Shown here: positions 21,935 to 30,531 of the stretch, piece after piece
Layout of the letters: every line of letters begins with the position of its first letter
Position numbering within the stretch: position 1 is the first letter of the stretch
Assembly (NCBI GenBank): GCA_903891755.1
Contig: CAITFY010000022.1
Span: 1 to 39,139, forward strand
Direction: 5' to 3'
DNA from: an uncultured Actinomycetes bacterium
Lineage (GTDB): Bacteria > Actinomycetota > Actinomycetes > Nanopelagicales > Nanopelagicaceae
Length of the DNA: 39,139 nucleotides
The notes under the pieces: model-generated
What the model was told of the DNA's origin: nothing
Seen by the model: only the letters and a program-made list of their open reading frames with translations
Database searches by the model: none
Made by a program: the position numbers and the translations under genes

Positions 21935-23821
21935 ATGACAGCACAGATCGAACGTCACAAGTATGACATCGTCGTTATCGGCGCCGGCGGAGCAGGATTG
22001 CGCGCTGCCGTTGAAGCTCGTGAAGCGGGACTCTCGGTAGCGATTGTCTGCAAATCTTTATTTGGTAAGGCTCACACCGTTATGGCTGAAGGTGGCGCTG
22101 CTGCATCAATGGGTAATGTCAACGACAATGACAACTGGATGGTGCACTTTAGAGACACCATGCGCGGTGGAAAATTCCTTAACCATTATCGAATGGCAGA
22201 ACTCCATGCAAAGGAAGCCCCAGATCGCATCTGGGAGCTCGAGACCTGGGGCGCGCTCTTTGATCGCACTAAAGAGGGAAAGATTTCCCAACGCAACTTT
22301 GGTGGACATGAATATCCCCGTCTAGCTCACGTTGGCGACCGTACCGGTCTAGAACTCATCCGCACCATGCAGCAACGCATTGTTGCTCTACAGCAGAAGG
22401 ATGGTCGTGACTTTGGAGATCCAGAGAAGAAGATTCGCGTATTTGCTGAAGTAACCATCACTGAAATTCTTAAAGAGAATGGCAAGGTTGCTGGTGCATA
22501 TGGGTATCGCCGCGAGAATGGCGAAGAAGTTCTCTTTGAAGCCCCCGCAGTAGTTATTGCAACAGGTGGCGTTGGTAAGACCTTTAAAATTACCTCAAAC
22601 TCCTGGGAGGGCACTGGCGATGGCCACGCTCTAGCCCTCAAAGCCGGCGCAAACTTGGTTGATATGGAGTTCTTGCAATTCCATCCAACTGGAATGGTCT
22701 GGCCGCTTTCAGTTAAGGGAATTTTGGTTACCGAATCTGTTCGCGGTGAAGGTGGAATCTTGACCAACTCACTCGGTGAACGTTTCATGTTCAAATACAT
22801 TCCAGATGTATTTAAAGACAAGTACGCCGATAACGAAGCTGAGGCTGATCGTTGGTATGTCGATCAAGACAATAACCGTCGCCCACCTGAGTTGTTGCCT
22901 CGTGATGAAGTTGCGCGCGCAATTAACAGCGAAGTAAAAGCTGGTCGCGGAACTGAACACGGCGGAGTATTCCTCGATGTATCAAAGCGACTCTCTGCTG
23001 AAATTATTAAGAAGCGCCTGCCATCTATGTGGCACCAGTTCTATGAACTCGCTGGCGTAGATATCACGAAAGAGGCGATGGAAGTTGGACCTACCTGCCA
23101 CTATGTAATGGGTGGCGTAGAAGTGGATCCAGATTCAGCTGCCGCAGTTGGCGTCGATGGTCTCTTCGCTGCAGGAGAAGTTGCGGGCGGTATGCATGGT
23201 TCAAATCGCCTTGGCGGTAACTCACTCACTGATCTCTTGGTCTTTGGTCGTCGTGCTGGAATGGGCGCGGTCGCCTATGTGAAATCACACGGTGAAAATC
23301 CGGTCAGCCAATCAACACTCGATAGGGCAGCTGCACGAATCGAAGCTCCATTTAGCCGTGTTGGTGGCGAGAATGCATATTCTCTGCACCAAGAGTTACA
23401 GGAAATTACGCACAACTTGGTTGGAATTATTCGTACCGGCGCAGAGCTCACTGAAGCAATTGAAAAGATTGCTGAGATTAGAAAGCGCAGTGCAAATATC
23501 TCAGTAACCGGAGATCGTAAGTTCAATCCCGGCTTCCACCTCGCCTTCGACTTGGACAATATGTTGTTGGTCGCAGAGAGCACAGCGAAATCTGCTCTGC
23601 TTCGCGAAGAGTCACGCGGTGGTCACACTCGCGATGATTTCCCTGGCATGAACTCCACGTGGCGCCAGGTTAACCACATCTCCAGCTTTGATGGCGAGAA
23701 GGTCAACATCAAATCTCAGCCACTACCTGTCCTACCTAAAGAGCTCTTCGATCTCTTTGATGTTCACGAACTAGAGAAGTACATGACCCCAGAGGAAATC
23801 TCGAAAGGCGGTTCCAACTAA
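21935..23821 (+). CDS. sdhA: Succinate dehydrogenase/fumarate reductase flavoprotein subunit
   Basis: A 628-residue catalytic subunit oxidising succinate to fumarate. The FAD-binding loop is VVIGAGGAGLRAA (about 13-25), and H47 in KAHTVMAEGGAAA is the expected covalent flavin attachment site. Substrate-site segments include LQFHPTGM, the capping-domain region, and GSNRLGGNSLTDLLVFGRRAG. The C-terminal domain keeps the REESRGGHTRDDFP motif. AAGG precedes the ATG, 13 bases after sdhC. Its TAA overlaps the ATG of sdhB by one base. Direction in the cell (Sdh versus Frd) cannot be proven, but an aerobic TCA role is likely. Confidence 0.96.
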   Translation: MTAQIERHKYDIVVIGAGGAGLRAAVEAREAGLSVAIVCKSLFGKAHTVMAEGGAAASMGNVNDNDNWMVHFRDTMRGGKFLNHYRMAELHAKEAPDRIWELETWGALFDRTKEGKISQRNFGGHEYPRLAHVGDRTGLELIRTMQQRIVALQQKDGRDFGDPEKKIRVFAEVTITEILKENGKVAGAYGYRRENGEEVLFEAPAVVIATGGVGKTFKITSNSWEGTGDGHALALKAGANLVDMEFLQFHPTGMVWPLSVKGILVTESVRGEGGILTNSLGERFMFKYIPDVFKDKYADNEAEADRWYVDQDNNRRPPELLPRDEVARAINSEVKAGRGTEHGGVFLDVSKRLSAEIIKKRLPSMWHQFYELAGVDITKEAMEVGPTCHYVMGGVEVDPDSAAAVGVDGLFAAGEVAGGMHGSNRLGGNSLTDLLVFGRRAGMGAVAYVKSHGENPVSQSTLDRAAARIEAPFSRVGGENAYSLHQELQEITHNLVGIIRTGAELTEAIEKIAEIRKRSANISVTGDRKFNPGFHLAFDLDNMLLVAESTAKSALLREESRGGHTRDDFPGMNSTWRQVNHISSFDGEKVNIKSQPLPVLPKELFDLFDVHELEKYMTPEEISKGGSN

Positions 23822-24582
23822 TGGCGCGCACATTGAAACTTCGCATCTGGCGCGGAAGTGACCAAGATGGTGCATTACAAGATGTCACCGTCGAGGCAAA
23901 TAGTGGTGAGGTTGTTCTCGACATTATTCATCGCGTTCAAGCAACACAGATGGGTGACCTTGCTGTTCGTTGGAATTGCAAAGCGGGTAAGTGCGGATCT
24001 TGTTCTATGGAGATCAACGGAAAGCCTCGCCTTGCCTGCATGACCCAAGTCTCTGCTTACGCAGAGGATGAGGTCATCACAATCACCCCACTTCGTGCAT
24101 TCCCAGTAATTAAAGATCTCGTCACCGACGTCTCTTTCAACTACAAGAAAGCCCTAGAAGTTCGCGCGTATGAGCACCCTGCTGATTTGGCGCCTGGTGA
24201 GGCTCGTATGGAACAGATCGATGTCGAGCGCTCACAAGAGTTCCGCAAGTGCATCGAATGTTTCCTCTGCCAGAACACCTGCCACGTCATCCGCGATCAC
24301 GAAGAGAATAAGAAGTCCTTCGCTGGTCCTAGATTCTTTATCCGTTTAGCTGAACTTGATATGCACCCACTGGATACTCTGCGTAATCGTAAGCAGAGCG
24401 CTCAAGAGGAGCACGGCCTGGGCATGTGCAACATCACCAAGTGCTGCACCGAGGTCTGCCCAGAGCACATCCGCATCACGGATAACGCGATCATTCCAAT
24501 GAAGGAGCGCGTTGTTGACGTTAAGTACGACCCACTTCGCTGGTTAGGCTCGGTTATCAGAAAGCGAGAAGGTATCCTTTAA
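23821..24582 (+). CDS. sdhB: Succinate dehydrogenase/fumarate reductase iron-sulfur subunit
   Basis: A 253-residue electron carrier between FAD and the membrane quinone. Cysteines for the [2Fe-2S] cluster are C53, C58, C61 and C73. Those for the two remaining clusters are C144, C147, C150 and C154 (CIECFLCQNTC) and C203, C208/C209 and C213 (CNITKCCTEVC). Three cysteine sets are therefore present. It is coupled to sdhA by a TAATG overlap and followed 2 bases later by a small membrane protein gene. Confidence 0.95.
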   Translation: MARTLKLRIWRGSDQDGALQDVTVEANSGEVVLDIIHRVQATQMGDLAVRWNCKAGKCGSCSMEINGKPRLACMTQVSAYAEDEVITITPLRAFPVIKDLVTDVSFNYKKALEVRAYEHPADLAPGEARMEQIDVERSQEFRKCIECFLCQNTCHVIRDHEENKKSFAGPRFFIRLAELDMHPLDTLRNRKQSAQEEHGLGMCNITKCCTEVCPEHIRITDNAIIPMKERVVDVKYDPLRWLGSVIRKREGIL

Positions 24583-24584
24583 GT

Positions 24585-24938
24585 ATGAGGATATTTGTTC
24601 GTTGGGGAGTTCTAGCTCTAGCAGTGTGGGCCGCAACCGGCTTAGTTCCAGGAATTAAGGTGCATGGCGGAGCTTGGGACTACCTCTGGGTTGCCCTCAT
24701 CCTCTCTCTCATTAATACCTTCTTGGGATCATTCTTAAAGTTAATGACGCTACCCGCTGTAATCCTGAGCGCTGGGCTATTTCTGATTGTGATTAATGCC
24801 GCGATGCTTGAAGTGACAACACATATCAGTAGCGCGCTAACGATTACCTCATTCTGGTCAGCCATCTTTGCCTCAATCATCATTAGCTTGGTTTCAGGCA
24901 TAGGTTCGCGGCTTACCTCCAAGCGCAATTGGAGTTAA
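24585..24938 (+). CDS. Small four-helix membrane protein, phage holin family 4 (DUF360-like)
   Basis: A 117-residue hydrophobic protein with about four membrane helices and a short basic tail. The pattern (GLVPGIKVHG, then ALILSLINTFLGSFLKLMTLP) is that of the widespread PF04020-type family, named after phage holins but found in ordinary bacterial chromosomes; its function is unknown. No other phage gene is near, so a lysis role is unlikely. It begins 2 bases after sdhB and overlaps the first crcB by 10 bases, so it is probably read from the sdh message. Confidence 0.75.
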   Translation: MRIFVRWGVLALAVWAATGLVPGIKVHGGAWDYLWVALILSLINTFLGSFLKLMTLPAVILSAGLFLIVINAAMLEVTTHISSALTITSFWSAIFASIIISLVSGIGSRLTSKRNWS

Positions 24939-25312
24939 AGAAACTCTCTCTCGTATCACTTGGCGGAATTGTAGGATCCCTCGCCAGGTGGGGAATCTCA
25001 TTACTGATTGTTGATCCTGGCTTTCCATGGGCAACGCTCACAGTTAATTACATCGGCGCCGTCCTATTAACAATCATCATTGTTTACTCCAAACATCATC
25101 AAAATCCACGCTGGTGGTGGCGCCCGGCGCTAGGCACAGGTTTCTGCGGAGGATTTACAACCTACTCTGCCTTCGCACTAAAAGTTGATCAAGATATTTC
25201 AGCACATAACTATCATGGGGTGGCGACTTATGCGCTCGCCTCACTAGTGGGAACTTTTATATTAGTTTTTGTTACTCACGAATATCTCGATAAGAAATTG
25301 GCGAAGAAATGA
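24929..25312 (+). CDS. crcB: Fluoride channel subunit CrcB/Fluc (first copy)
   Basis: A 127-residue protein with four membrane helices. Fluc motifs are GGIVGSLARWGIS, TLTVNYIGAVL with the pore-lining Asn, and GTGFCGGFTTYSAFALKVD with the phenylalanine/TTYS lining. Flucs export fluoride as antiparallel dimers. The start is TTG 24929, overlapping the preceding gene by 10 bases; no ATG is available near. It overlaps the second crcB by 4 bases (ATGA). Two adjacent different copies, as here, often form obligate heterodimers. No crcB riboswitch was recognised upstream. Confidence 0.88.
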   Translation: MELKKLSLVSLGGIVGSLARWGISLLIVDPGFPWATLTVNYIGAVLLTIIIVYSKHHQNPRWWWRPALGTGFCGGFTTYSAFALKVDQDISAHNYHGVATYALASLVGTFILVFVTHEYLDKKLAKK

Positions 25313-25647
25313 GAGCGCTTCTTATCTCACTCGGTGCTGGCGTTGGAGCGCCACTTCGCTACCTCATCGATAAGAACCTTCGGAAGAGTCGTATCAATTT
25401 GCTCCCGATCGAAACCATGCTAATAAATATTCTGGGCTCTTTTGTTCTGGGTGTAACCGTGCATCGCTCCGCGAATATCGGATTTCTCATTGGTACCGGA
25501 TTTGCCGGTGCGTTCACTACCTGGTCAGCTTTTGCTTTGGAAACGCATGATCTCTTTAAGAGATCAAAGCACTTAACAGCTTGGAGTTACTTAACTTTGA
25601 CCTTAGTACTTGGAGTGAGCGCAGCGGCTCTTGGTAACGCCATTTAA
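25309..25647 (+). CDS. crcB: Fluoride channel subunit CrcB/Fluc (second copy)
   Basis: A 112-residue four-helix Fluc partner. Motifs are GAGVGAPLRYLID, TMLINILGSFVLG and GTGFAGAFTTWSAFALETHDL. It differs from its neighbour enough to suggest a heterodimer in opposed membrane orientation, as known for paired Flucs. Translation is coupled to the first copy through ATGA. Its 3' end overlaps the convergent aminopeptidase gene by 4 bases. Confidence 0.9.
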   Translation: MRALLISLGAGVGAPLRYLIDKNLRKSRINLLPIETMLINILGSFVLGVTVHRSANIGFLIGTGFAGAFTTWSAFALETHDLFKRSKHLTAWSYLTLTLVLGVSAAALGNAI

Positions 25648-27098
25648 TTATTTAAGTTAAGCGCGTTGGAAACCCAGACCTCAACCTCATCAGGGTGGCG
25701 AGGCAATGCCCCACTTAATACTCGCGCCCCTGAGCTTGTTACAAGCACATCGTCCTCAATGCGAACTCCAATACCGCGATATTCAGCAGGGAAGAGGAGA
25801 TCGTCGGGTTGTATGTAAAGCCCTGGCTCTACCGTGAGAACCATTCCCTCTTCTAAGAGACCTTTGCGATAACTTTCAGCACGCGCTGCGGCGCAATCGT
25901 GCACATCTAATCCCAACATATGCCCTGTGCTGTGTATCGTCCAACGGCGATGGAATCCCGCATCTGGATCAAGTGACTCCTCGGCAGTTCCGGGCAGCAC
26001 CCCTAGCTCTTCTAATCCGCGGGCTAAAACTGCGCTGGCTGCTTCGTGGAAAGCAATCCAAGGTGCGCCAGGCTTAACAGCAGCAATTCCTGCCTGCTGT
26101 GCCTCATAAACAAGTTGATAGATCTTGCGCTGCGCAGGAGAGAACTTTCCATTGATAGGAATAGTGCGAGTGATATCTGCGGTGTACATAGATTCAACTT
26201 CAGCCCCGGCATCAATCAAAATGAGATCACCAGGCAGAACATCGCCATCGTTCTTGATCCAATGCAGCACGCAGGCATGAGAACCGCTGGCTGCGATTGT
26301 GTCATAGCCGAGTTCGTTCCCCTCTAGTCGTGCCCGACCATAGAAAGCTGCCTCGATAATTCTCTCGCCTCGTTTTGTGGAGGTCGCTGCAGGGAATGCT
26401 TGAATCATGTCGTTGAATCCACGCATGGTCACATCGACCGCCTTCTGTAATTCAGCAATCTCGTAACTATCTTTAATAAGGCGGTGCTCTGAAAGAATTC
26501 CCTTTAACTTCGCCTCACGCTTCTTATGCTTCTCAACAAGCGAATCAATAATTGGATCTTCACCTCGAATAGCGAGTGTTTCGACCTCATCAGATAAAAG
26601 TTCTGGAAGTGAGTCGATATGTCGCACTGAAATTCCGTAGCGCTTTTGAGCCTCATCAGTAGAGAGTCTGCGACCTACCCAGAATTCTCCGTGGCGACGG
26701 TCAGAGTGAAATTCATCGGTATCTCGAGGTGAACGTGGGTGGATGAAGAGCAAAGCTTGGTGCCCATCTGGCATTGGCTCAAGTACGAGTACAGAATCGG
26801 GAACGCTATCGCTGGCGCTAATTCCAGTTAGGTAAGCGAAATCTGTGAGGACGCGAAATTTGTAGTCGGTATCGTTGCTGCGGGCTTTAAAAGTTCCGGC
26901 AGGAATCACAATACGAACTTCAGGATATAAAGCTGAAAGTTTTGCACGTCTCGCTGCAGCAAACTTCACAACTTCGGCAGCAGATACTCCCTCCAGCGAG
27001 GAATCGGCCCAACCCTGAGACATAAACTCCGCTAAGACCTCACCCTTAGGAATGTCATGTGACTGAGTACTTGGTGCGCGCGAAGGAAGATTGTTCAT
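25644..27098 (-). CDS. pepP: Xaa-Pro aminopeptidase (aminopeptidase P, M24B)
   Basis: A 484-residue cytoplasmic dinuclear metallopeptidase removing residues N-terminal to proline. The AMP_N domain covers about 40-175. The M24 domain follows with all five metal ligands: D296, D308, H393 (TGHMLGLDVHD), E424 (TVEPGLYI) and E448 (GVRIEDDVLV). A start at ATG 27098 lies 7 bases after TACCCT with no ribosome site, so the message is likely leaderless. It is divergent from the semialdehyde dehydrogenase of the hydroxyproline pathway across only 26 bases. That context suggests peptides rich in proline or hydroxyproline as food, which is inference. Confidence 0.93.
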   Translation of the reverse strand: MNNLPSRAPSTQSHDIPKGEVLAEFMSQGWADSSLEGVSAAEVVKFAAARRAKLSALYPEVRIVIPAGTFKARSNDTDYKFRVLTDFAYLTGISASDSVPDSVLVLEPMPDGHQALLFIHPRSPRDTDEFHSDRRHGEFWVGRRLSTDEAQKRYGISVRHIDSLPELLSDEVETLAIRGEDPIIDSLVEKHKKREAKLKGILSEHRLIKDSYEIAELQKAVDVTMRGFNDMIQAFPAATSTKRGERIIEAAFYGRARLEGNELGYDTIAASGSHACVLHWIKNDGDVLPGDLILIDAGAEVESMYTADITRTIPINGKFSPAQRKIYQLVYEAQQAGIAAVKPGAPWIAFHEAASAVLARGLEELGVLPGTAEESLDPDAGFHRRWTIHSTGHMLGLDVHDCAAARAESYRKGLLEEGMVLTVEPGLYIQPDDLLFPAEYRGIGVRIEDDVLVTSSGARVLSGALPRHPDEVEVWVSNALNLNN

Positions 27099-27105
27099 AT
27101 TGGCA

Positions 27106-27111
27106 AGGGTA
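27106..27111 (-). promoter_or_regulatory. Putative -10 box (TACCCT) of pepP
   Basis: On the minus strand TACCCT ends 7 bases before ATG 27098. It is one base away from the opposite-facing box at 27113. Confidence 0.5.
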
Positions 27112-27112
27112 C

Positions 27113-27118
27113 TAGTCT
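27113..27118 (+). promoter_or_regulatory. Putative -10 box (TAGTCT) of the semialdehyde dehydrogenase gene
   Basis: TAGTCT ends 6 bases before ATG 27125. It stands back to back with the pepP box, so each -35 region would lie inside the other gene. Confidence 0.5.
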
Positions 27119-27124
27119 TGGCTT

Positions 27125-28639
27125 ATGTCATTACAGCATTTTCAAGCGGTAAATCCTGCTGACGGTTTAGCCTTCGGCGTCACGTATCCTGAACAAGATC
27201 GCGCGGAAGTTGAGGCAACAATTGCTCGCACCTTCGCAACCAAGGGCGCCTTTGCGGCTCTCACCCTGTCTGCTCGCGCAAAGTTCCTAGATGCGATTGG
27301 CGCAGAGTTAGAGAGTTCAAGAACTAGCCTGGTCGAGATTGCTCACCTAGAAACAGGGCTTCCGGAAGCGCGAATCAACGGCGAAATTTCTCGCACGATT
27401 ATTCAATTACAACTCTTCGCCGCAATGGTCCGGACCGGCACCCACCTTGGCGCAACTATTGATCTCGCTGATCCTGACTATAAGCCAGTGGCACGTCCGG
27501 ATATGCGCAAAGTTAACCTCCCAATTGGAGTAGTCGCAGTATTTGGCGCCTCCAATTTCCCATTTGCTTACTCTGTTATTGGCGGAGATAGCGCTGCTGC
27601 GCTCGCCGCTGGATGTCCAGTGGTCGTTAAGGCGCACCCATCACATCCAGGTACATCACAACTGACTTATCAGGCGGTGCAGAGCGCTCTCTCCAAAGAG
27701 GGCCTCTCCAGCGATATCTTCACAATGGTTGAAGGTCGCAGCCCAGAGATCACACATTGGATTGCTCTTGATGAGAAGGTGAGCGCAATCGGATTTACTG
27801 GTTCAGCTCTCGTTGGAAAGCTCTTGGTTGACTTGAGCCATTCTCGTAAAACTCCCATTCCGGTCTTCGCTGAAATGGGTAGCTTAAATCCAATCTTTGT
27901 TACAGCGGCAGCACTTGCTGAACGCGGTGGCGAAATTGGTGGAGCGCTCTTTGATTCAGTCACTCTCGGCTCTGGACAGTTTTGTACCAAGCCTGGGTTA
28001 ATTTTCCTTGGCGCAGAGAGCGAAGATTTCTTAGCGGCAATGCGCGAGAAGATGAAGAGCGTTGGAGATCAACCACTTCTCAATAAAGGTATTGCTGAGC
28101 GCTATAACAACTCCATTTCAGATCTCTCCAAGATTGCCGGAGTAGAGAGCATTGTTGGAAGTGTTAATGAAGTTGGATTCCGAGTACCAGCAACTCTCTT
28201 TGTGCTTGATTACGCTACCTACAAAGCGCACCCAGAGTTCAGTCATGAACATTTTGGACCAACAACAGTAATCGTAAAGTGTGTTGAATCTGATTTTGCA
28301 GAAATCGTTGAGCACTCTGAAGGCAACCTCACAGCGACTCTTCATCTCGGAGCAAATGAGAAAGAAGCTGCATTGGTAAACGCTCTAAGCAATATCGCTG
28401 GACGATTGATTCTCAATGGTGCTCCTACAGGAGTATCTGTTACTGCTGCGCAAAATCACGGCGGTCCTTGGCCATCATCATCCACTCACACGACTTCAGT
28501 AGGAACGGATGCGATCTACCGATTTATGCGCCCCGTTTCCTATCAAGGTTTTCCTGATGAATTGCTTCCACCAGCGTTGGCTCGCACCAACCCGGAAGGA
28601 ATCGCACGACGTACAAATGGAGTGCTTGGTTTAGAGTAA
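27125..28639 (+). CDS. 2-oxoglutarate semialdehyde dehydrogenase (2,5-dioxovalerate dehydrogenase)
   Basis: A 504-residue NAD(P)-dependent aldehyde dehydrogenase. GASNFPFAYSVIGGDSAAAL (141-160) with N144, K169, general base E250 (AEMGSLNP) and nucleophile C287 (SGQFCTKP) are all present. This GASNFPFA...GGDSAAAL pattern marks the oxoglutarate-semialdehyde subfamily. It would carry out the last step of hydroxyproline breakdown, giving 2-oxoglutarate. It faces the rest of the pathway and its 3' end overlaps the epimerase gene by 9 bases. Presumed leaderless start at ATG 27125. A role in sugar-acid breakdown is the alternative, but the neighbours favour hydroxyproline. Confidence 0.87.
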   Translation: MSLQHFQAVNPADGLAFGVTYPEQDRAEVEATIARTFATKGAFAALTLSARAKFLDAIGAELESSRTSLVEIAHLETGLPEARINGEISRTIIQLQLFAAMVRTGTHLGATIDLADPDYKPVARPDMRKVNLPIGVVAVFGASNFPFAYSVIGGDSAAALAAGCPVVVKAHPSHPGTSQLTYQAVQSALSKEGLSSDIFTMVEGRSPEITHWIALDEKVSAIGFTGSALVGKLLVDLSHSRKTPIPVFAEMGSLNPIFVTAAALAERGGEIGGALFDSVTLGSGQFCTKPGLIFLGAESEDFLAAMREKMKSVGDQPLLNKGIAERYNNSISDLSKIAGVESIVGSVNEVGFRVPATLFVLDYATYKAHPEFSHEHFGPTTVIVKCVESDFAEIVEHSEGNLTATLHLGANEKEAALVNALSNIAGRLILNGAPTGVSVTAAQNHGGPWPSSSTHTTSVGTDAIYRFMRPVSYQGFPDELLPPALARTNPEGIARRTNGVLGLE

Positions 28640-29632
28640 GAATCCATCTGGGAAAGGGTCACTGGAATCTAAAATCCACGTGGCCTCTCCCATGATCCAA
28701 GCGCGTCCGGTAATCGTGGGAACGATTGCTTCATAACCTACAACTGTTGTGTGCTCTTTTACTCTCGCTTCAAAGCGAGAGCCAATCCAAGACTCATTGA
28801 TTAGCACATCGCCATCTTTAAATTCACCTCGGGCGACGAGTTGAGCTAACCGAGCACTTGTTCCAGTTCCGCAAGGGGAGCGGTCGAACCACCCAGGATA
28901 GATTGCCATCGCATTCTTCCAATGCAGAGGTGATTCTCCTTGAGTAATGAAATCAATGTGATGACAGATTGCAATCTCTGGATTCTCAGGGTGAACCGGG
29001 CGATTCTGCTCATTAATGGCATCGGATATCGCCAAGCCGGCCTCTAGAAACTTAGCGCCGTTCTTACGTTCAAAGGCTATGCCGACCTCTTCGATAGGAA
29101 CAATCGCGTAGAAATTTCCACCGTAGGCCATGTCATATTTAATGGTTCCAACACCCGGTACCTCAATTACTTGATCTCGTTGATAGAGAAATGAAGGAAC
29201 GTTGGTAATTGTTACTGCAGTTGCTTTGCCATCTTTTACCTGCACATCAACAACAACAAGTCCGGCCGGAGTATCAAGGCGAAGAGTCGTGACTGGCTCG
29301 ATTACGGGCACGAGTTGCTTCTCTATAAGTACTGTCGCAACCCCGATAGTTCCATGACCACACATCGGCAGACAGCCCGATACTTCGATGTAAACAACAC
29401 CGATATCAGCATCTTCTCGAGTGCTCTTCTGCAAGATGGCACCGCTCATCGCTCCATGTCCGCGTGGTTCAAACATTAACCATTGACGGATGTGATCCAT
29501 GTGCTCCATAAAATAAGCACGTTTTTCAAATGCGGTGTTTCCGGGGATCTCACCAATTCCATCAATAACAACCCGAGTCGGCATACCCTCGGTATGCGAC
29601 TCAACGGTTCTGACAGAACGAATCGTCGACAT
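28631..29632 (-). CDS. 4-hydroxyproline 2-epimerase (proline racemase family)
   Basis: A 333-residue cofactor-free epimerase turning trans-4-hydroxy-L-proline into cis-4-hydroxy-D-proline. Both catalytic cysteines are present: C91 (MCGHGTIG) and C254 (SPCGTGTSA). 3-hydroxyproline dehydratases of the same family have Thr at the second position, so this is an epimerase or racemase. The substrate is assigned from the neighbouring dehydrogenase and deaminase genes; proline racemase is the alternative. ATG 29632 (MSTIRSVRTVESHTEGMP) is one base after the deaminase stop; a longer reading to 29656 overlaps that gene. It is last in a five-gene operon. Confidence 0.88.
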   Translation of the reverse strand: MSTIRSVRTVESHTEGMPTRVVIDGIGEIPGNTAFEKRAYFMEHMDHIRQWLMFEPRGHGAMSGAILQKSTREDADIGVVYIEVSGCLPMCGHGTIGVATVLIEKQLVPVIEPVTTLRLDTPAGLVVVDVQVKDGKATAVTITNVPSFLYQRDQVIEVPGVGTIKYDMAYGGNFYAIVPIEEVGIAFERKNGAKFLEAGLAISDAINEQNRPVHPENPEIAICHHIDFITQGESPLHWKNAMAIYPGWFDRSPCGTGTSARLAQLVARGEFKDGDVLINESWIGSRFEARVKEHTTVVGYEAIVPTITGRAWIMGEATWILDSSDPFPDGFLL

Positions 29633-29633
29633 G

Positions 29634-30527
29634 TTAGCGATTCTTGAAGAAGGCAACTGCCCTTGCTACATCGGCGCGTAACTTTGCATCATCTGATGCA
29701 GGCAGAGGTAGGCGTGGAAGTCTGGTTGCGCCACCGTAGCGCCCGAGAATATCCATGGCCAACTTAATCGCTTGGATAAATTCCTTCTTGGAGTCCCAGT
29801 TGAAGAGATCGTGTACCGCTGCATACATTGGAGCTGCAGCTGCATACTCTCCGGAAGTTACAAGATTGTAGAGCTCCAGTGATTCAGCTGGCATTGCATT
29901 GGGGAATCCTGCGATCCAACCGACAATTCCCGCTGTCGATAGTTCGAGAAGCACATCATCGGCTCCAACTAATACTTCAATACGTGGAGCACGTTGGTGA
30001 ATCTGCCACACTCGCTTTACATCGCCAGAGAACTCTTTAATGGCAACTACTTCTGGAACTGCATCGGCAATTCGACCGACAAGGTCTGGGTTGAGATCAA
30101 CTCTCGTATCAAAGGGATTGTTATAGGCAACGATCGGAATTCCAACCTTCGCTACTTCTTTATAGTGCGCAACGACTTCATCATCGTTTGCGCGGTAGGC
30201 ATTGGGAGGGAGCAACATCACCGCTCCAGCGCCTCTCTCTGCTGCATGCTCCGCCCAACGGCGTGACTCATAAGCACCGTATGCGCCTACTCCTGCGACA
30301 ACGTGAAATCCTTCTGGAGCTGCTGCGAGAGCGGTTTCTAGCATCTTTCCGCGCTCATCTGAAGTGAGGACCTGGTATTCACCCAACGATCCATTGGGAA
30401 CGACGCCATGAGTTCCGTTAGCAGCGAGCCATTGGACATGCTCTGCATACTTATCGAAATCAACATCAAGGTTGGCTTTAAATGGGGTTGCTGTTGCGGT
30501 GAGAATTCCATGCCATGGTCTTGTCAT
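29634..30527 (-). CDS. 1-pyrroline-4-hydroxy-2-carboxylate deaminase (DHDPS/NAL family)
   Basis: A 297-residue TIM-barrel lyase. The Schiff-base lysine K164 (AIKEFSGD) and Y135 (IVAYNNPFDT) are present. The substrate loop reads NGSLGEYQVLT instead of the GTTGE of dihydrodipicolinate synthase, which argues against a lysine-pathway role. In the hydroxyproline pathway this family deaminates pyrroline-4-hydroxy-2-carboxylate to 2-oxoglutarate semialdehyde and ammonia. ATG 30527 (MTRPWHGILTATATPF) matches the family N-terminus; an in-frame codon at 30563 lies in the preceding gene. It begins 4 bases after the oxidoreductase stop and ends 1 base before the epimerase. Confidence 0.86.
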   Translation of the reverse strand: MTRPWHGILTATATPFKANLDVDFDKYAEHVQWLAANGTHGVVPNGSLGEYQVLTSDERGKMLETALAAAPEGFHVVAGVGAYGAYESRRWAEHAAERGAGAVMLLPPNAYRANDDEVVAHYKEVAKVGIPIVAYNNPFDTRVDLNPDLVGRIADAVPEVVAIKEFSGDVKRVWQIHQRAPRIEVLVGADDVLLELSTAGIVGWIAGFPNAMPAESLELYNLVTSGEYAAAAPMYAAVHDLFNWDSKKEFIQAIKLAMDILGRYGGATRLPRLPLPASDDAKLRADVARAVAFFKNR

Positions 30528-30531
30528 GGCG

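Noticed and set aside
22327..22821. 164-codon open frame antisense to sdhA
   Set aside because: A shadow of codon bias in a strongly coding region; no family resemblance and no start signals. The same holds for antisense frames inside pheA, pepP and dnaB.
24585..24938. Prophage holin
   Set aside because: Only the family name is phage-like. No other phage gene is present and the gene is embedded in the sdh-crcB run.
29634..30527. Dihydrodipicolinate synthase DapA
   Set aside because: The conserved GTTGE loop is replaced by GSLGE and the gene sits in a catabolic operon.
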